Positions 5,242 through 6,742 of a stretch of 6,742 nt of DNA are shown here, piece by piece. Below the pieces are notes generated by a model. The model made no database searches. It was given only the letters and a program-made list of their open reading frames with translations, and was not told where the DNA came from. The stretch covers positions 1-6,742 of the forward strand of contig JAGVOR010000116.1 of the NCBI GenBank assembly GCA_020052635.1, given 5' to 3'. A program made the position numbers and the translations under genes. Every line of letters starts with the position of its first letter. Positions within the stretch are counted from its first letter, which is position 1. Source of the DNA: Candidatus Omnitrophota bacterium (GTDB taxonomy: Bacteria; Omnitrophota; Gorgyraeia; Gygaellales; Profunditerraquicolaceae).

Positions 5242-6705
5242 ATGAGCAAAATTCTAATCGATAAAATATTTAAAGATTTTATTATGTTAAACTCAGGAAA
5301 AATTATTTTTCCGGAAGAAATCGAGGAGTTTTATACCAAAGTTGCCCCGATTAAAGAGATGTGCGTTTTTACGGTCATCGGGATGGATGGGTTAAGGAAA
5401 TCGCAAGCTCTCTGGGCGGTAATTCAGCCGGATCTTGATGAGTTTAGGAAATTTGCTGTAGTGAATCTGCATTTAGCGATTAAGGAGAGATTTGATGAGA
5501 CTTCGTCAGAGCTTCCTGTTAATAAAAGACTTAAAGGTTTTACTATTACACTCTCGGACCTGCCGCGCACCATTTTTGGAAAACTAGATCGCGGTGCGGT
5601 TAAAGAGGTATATGAACCCAGAGTAAAGGCAGGAATAGAAGGCGCGCTTCCGGTTTTAAATGAGCCAACGGCTTCAGAGCAGCGGTTGATAGAATCTGCC
5701 ACTGGCATAAAAATTTTGGAATGCTTAAAGGAAATATCCGGTATTAAAAGGTCGATCATACTTGAGGATTCTTTAGAGCTTGATCTGGGTATCGATTCAT
5801 TAGGCAGGATAGAACTGGCTTCCTGTTTACAGTTAGCATTTAAAGTCGATATAAAAGATGAGGCAATCTCGCGAGCCTTTAGTGTCAAGCATCTTATTCT
5901 GGGGATAGCGGATGCCTTAAAAGAGGCTAAAGGAATCCGGCCGGAGGAGGATCAAAGCGTACCTTTAGCGCCAGGTTACTGGAAAAAACATTTACAAGTT
6001 TTACCGAAAGAAGAGCATTTGGGGGCGCTGGAGTTCAGCAACAGTTTTTTTGGCTGGCTGTTTCGATTTATTATTATTGCCATCAATTATGTGAATTTTA
6101 AATTGTTTTTCCATGTCAAGGCTCAAGGAACAGAGAATGTGCCGAAAGTTGGAGCCTATATTTTATATCCTAATCACACCAGCGATCTTGATGGACCAGC
6201 GATTGCCGCTTGTTTGCCGCGCCGGCCGGATTTTCAGTTTTTTTATTTCGTCTTCATACCGTATTTTTTTAGGCCTTTTGTAAAATCGCCATTTTTAAGG
6301 AATCTGATCAAGATGATCAGATTCATTCCTTTTGATTATTCAACGCATTTTTTGGAGTCACTGCGCAGTGCTTATTTAGTATTGCAAATGCGTAAAGGTC
6401 TGTGTTTTTTCCCGGAAGGATTACGTAGTGTTACGGGTGAAGTCGGAAAATTTAAAAAAGGGTTTGGTATTTTAGCAAAAGAATCGGGGGCAAAGCTTGT
6501 GCCGGTGGCGATAGAAGGAGCTTATGAGGCCTGGCCGAGTACGGCAAAGTATCCTAAACTTCACCCGATTAGAGTCAGATTCGGTAAGCCGCTTTTGGTT
6601 GAAGATTTGGAAAAAGAGGGGTTATCCATGGGTGCGCAGAATAGTTACGAAGCAATAGCTTTGGCTGCTAGAAAAGCGCTGGTAGAATTAAAGGCTAAAT
6701 CTTAA
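5242..6705 (+). CDS. ANL-ligase C-terminal subdomain, acyl carrier domain and PlsC-type acyltransferase in one chain
   Basis: A 487-residue, three-domain lipid enzyme. Residues 1-125 match only the small C-terminal subdomain of acyl-AMP ligases: KDFIMLNSGKIIFPEEIEEF (11-30) is the hinge and following strand, and LPRTIFGKLDR (107-117) carries the conserved lysine Lys114. The roughly 400-residue adenylation core expected before it is absent. Residues 145-230 are an acyl carrier domain with DLGIDSL (181-187), where Ser186 should bear phosphopantetheine. Residues 265-487 are a lysophospholipid acyltransferase-like domain with NHTSDLD (311-317; HX4D His312/Asp317), FFPEGLRS (389-396) and VPVAIEGAYE (420-429); a hydrophobic stretch at 270-290 suggests membrane attachment. 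Likely role: acyl transfer from the carrier to a lipid or glycolipid. The order is the reverse of E. coli Aas, which has PlsC first and ligase last. The start is four bases after the previous stop with a weak ribosome site, suggesting coupling. Confidence 0.85.
   Translation: MSKILIDKIFKDFIMLNSGKIIFPEEIEEFYTKVAPIKEMCVFTVIGMDGLRKSQALWAVIQPDLDEFRKFAVVNLHLAIKERFDETSSELPVNKRLKGFTITLSDLPRTIFGKLDRGAVKEVYEPRVKAGIEGALPVLNEPTASEQRLIESATGIKILECLKEISGIKRSIILEDSLELDLGIDSLGRIELASCLQLAFKVDIKDEAISRAFSVKHLILGIADALKEAKGIRPEEDQSVPLAPGYWKKHLQVLPKEEHLGALEFSNSFFGWLFRFIIIAINYVNFKLFFHVKAQGTENVPKVGAYILYPNHTSDLDGPAIAACLPRRPDFQFFYFVFIPYFFRPFVKSPFLRNLIKMIRFIPFDYSTHFLESLRSAYLVLQMRKGLCFFPEGLRSVTGEVGKFKKGFGILAKESGAKLVPVAIEGAYEAWPSTAKYPKLHPIRVRFGKPLLVEDLEKEGLSMGAQNSYEAIALAARKALVELKAKS
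6300..6324 (+). repeat. Perfect 11-bp inverted repeat inside the acyltransferase coding region
   Basis: GAATCTGATCA (6300-6310) and TGATCAGATTC (6314-6324) are exact reverse complements around the loop AGA. Both arms contain the palindrome TGATCA. It lies in codons for the RNLIKMIRFIP segment between the two catalytic blocks of the acyltransferase. No T-run follows, so it is not a terminator. Confidence 0.7.
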
Positions 6706-6742
6706 TGTATTTTGGCTCAAGAGCATTCGGCCGTATCGGATC
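6705..6742 (+). CDS. Start of a further gene, truncated by the window end
   Basis: The ATG at 6705 overlaps the TAA of the acyltransferase gene by one base (TAATG) and stays open to the last base, reading MYFGSRAFGRIG. Such overlaps are typical of translationally coupled genes. A weak AAAGG lies about 11 bases upstream. Twelve residues are too few to assign a family, and a chance open frame of this length is easily possible, so the call rests on the overlap and on the tight spacing of the preceding genes. Confidence 0.45.
   Translation, partial: MYFGSRAFGRIG

Noticed and set aside
5424..5888. A 154-residue minus-strand open frame opposite the ligase and carrier domains.
   Set aside because: The plus-strand frame has clear ANL and acyl-carrier motifs there; the reverse frame is Ser-rich without recognisable domains.

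Overview
The window reads as a compact, single-strand (+) gene block from a bacterium, probably Gram-negative and uncultivated. Base composition leans slightly to A+T and genes are packed tail to head. I recognise no core housekeeping marker that would fix the phylum. The best hints are a cobalamin-type radical SAM enzyme, a GtrA-type membrane domain, a multidomain lipid enzyme, and a CCTGC/GCAGG palindrome read through as a Cys-Arg-Gln-Ala-Gly tail. From memory, such tails are common in candidate-phylum genomes (Omnitrophota, Elusimicrobiota, CPR-like lineages). That placement is inference and weak.

Layout. Bases 1-87 hold a possible structured leader and a near-perfect Shine-Dalgarno for a 39-residue, extremely basic protein (88-207). 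Bases 208-543 hold no long gene. They contain a plausible 26-residue single-pass membrane microprotein (352-432) and several short competing hairpins before the next gene. Then come a B12-binding radical SAM protein (544-2127), a small secreted beta-rich protein (2182-2541), a GtrA membrane domain fused to a six-hairpin glycosidase-like protein (2544-5237), a fusion of ANL-ligase C-terminal subdomain, acyl carrier and PlsC-type acyltransferase (5242-6705), and the first codons of another gene (6705 to the window end).

The last four genes have gaps of 2 and 4 bases and then a one-base TAATG overlap, so they look co-transcribed and perhaps translationally coupled. The radical SAM gene sits 54 bases before them with no convincing terminator between. 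Taken together, the block pairs a lipid-linked-sugar membrane domain and a carbohydrate-active domain with an acyl carrier, an acyltransferase and a radical SAM enzyme. A glycolipid or lipid-linked glycan pathway is the simplest reading, but no substrate can be read from sequence.

The two most unusual points are the GtrA-glycosidase fusion, whose membrane topology predicts a cytosolic glycosidase domain, and the lipid enzyme that starts exactly at the hinge of an acyl-AMP ligase and lacks the whole adenylation core.
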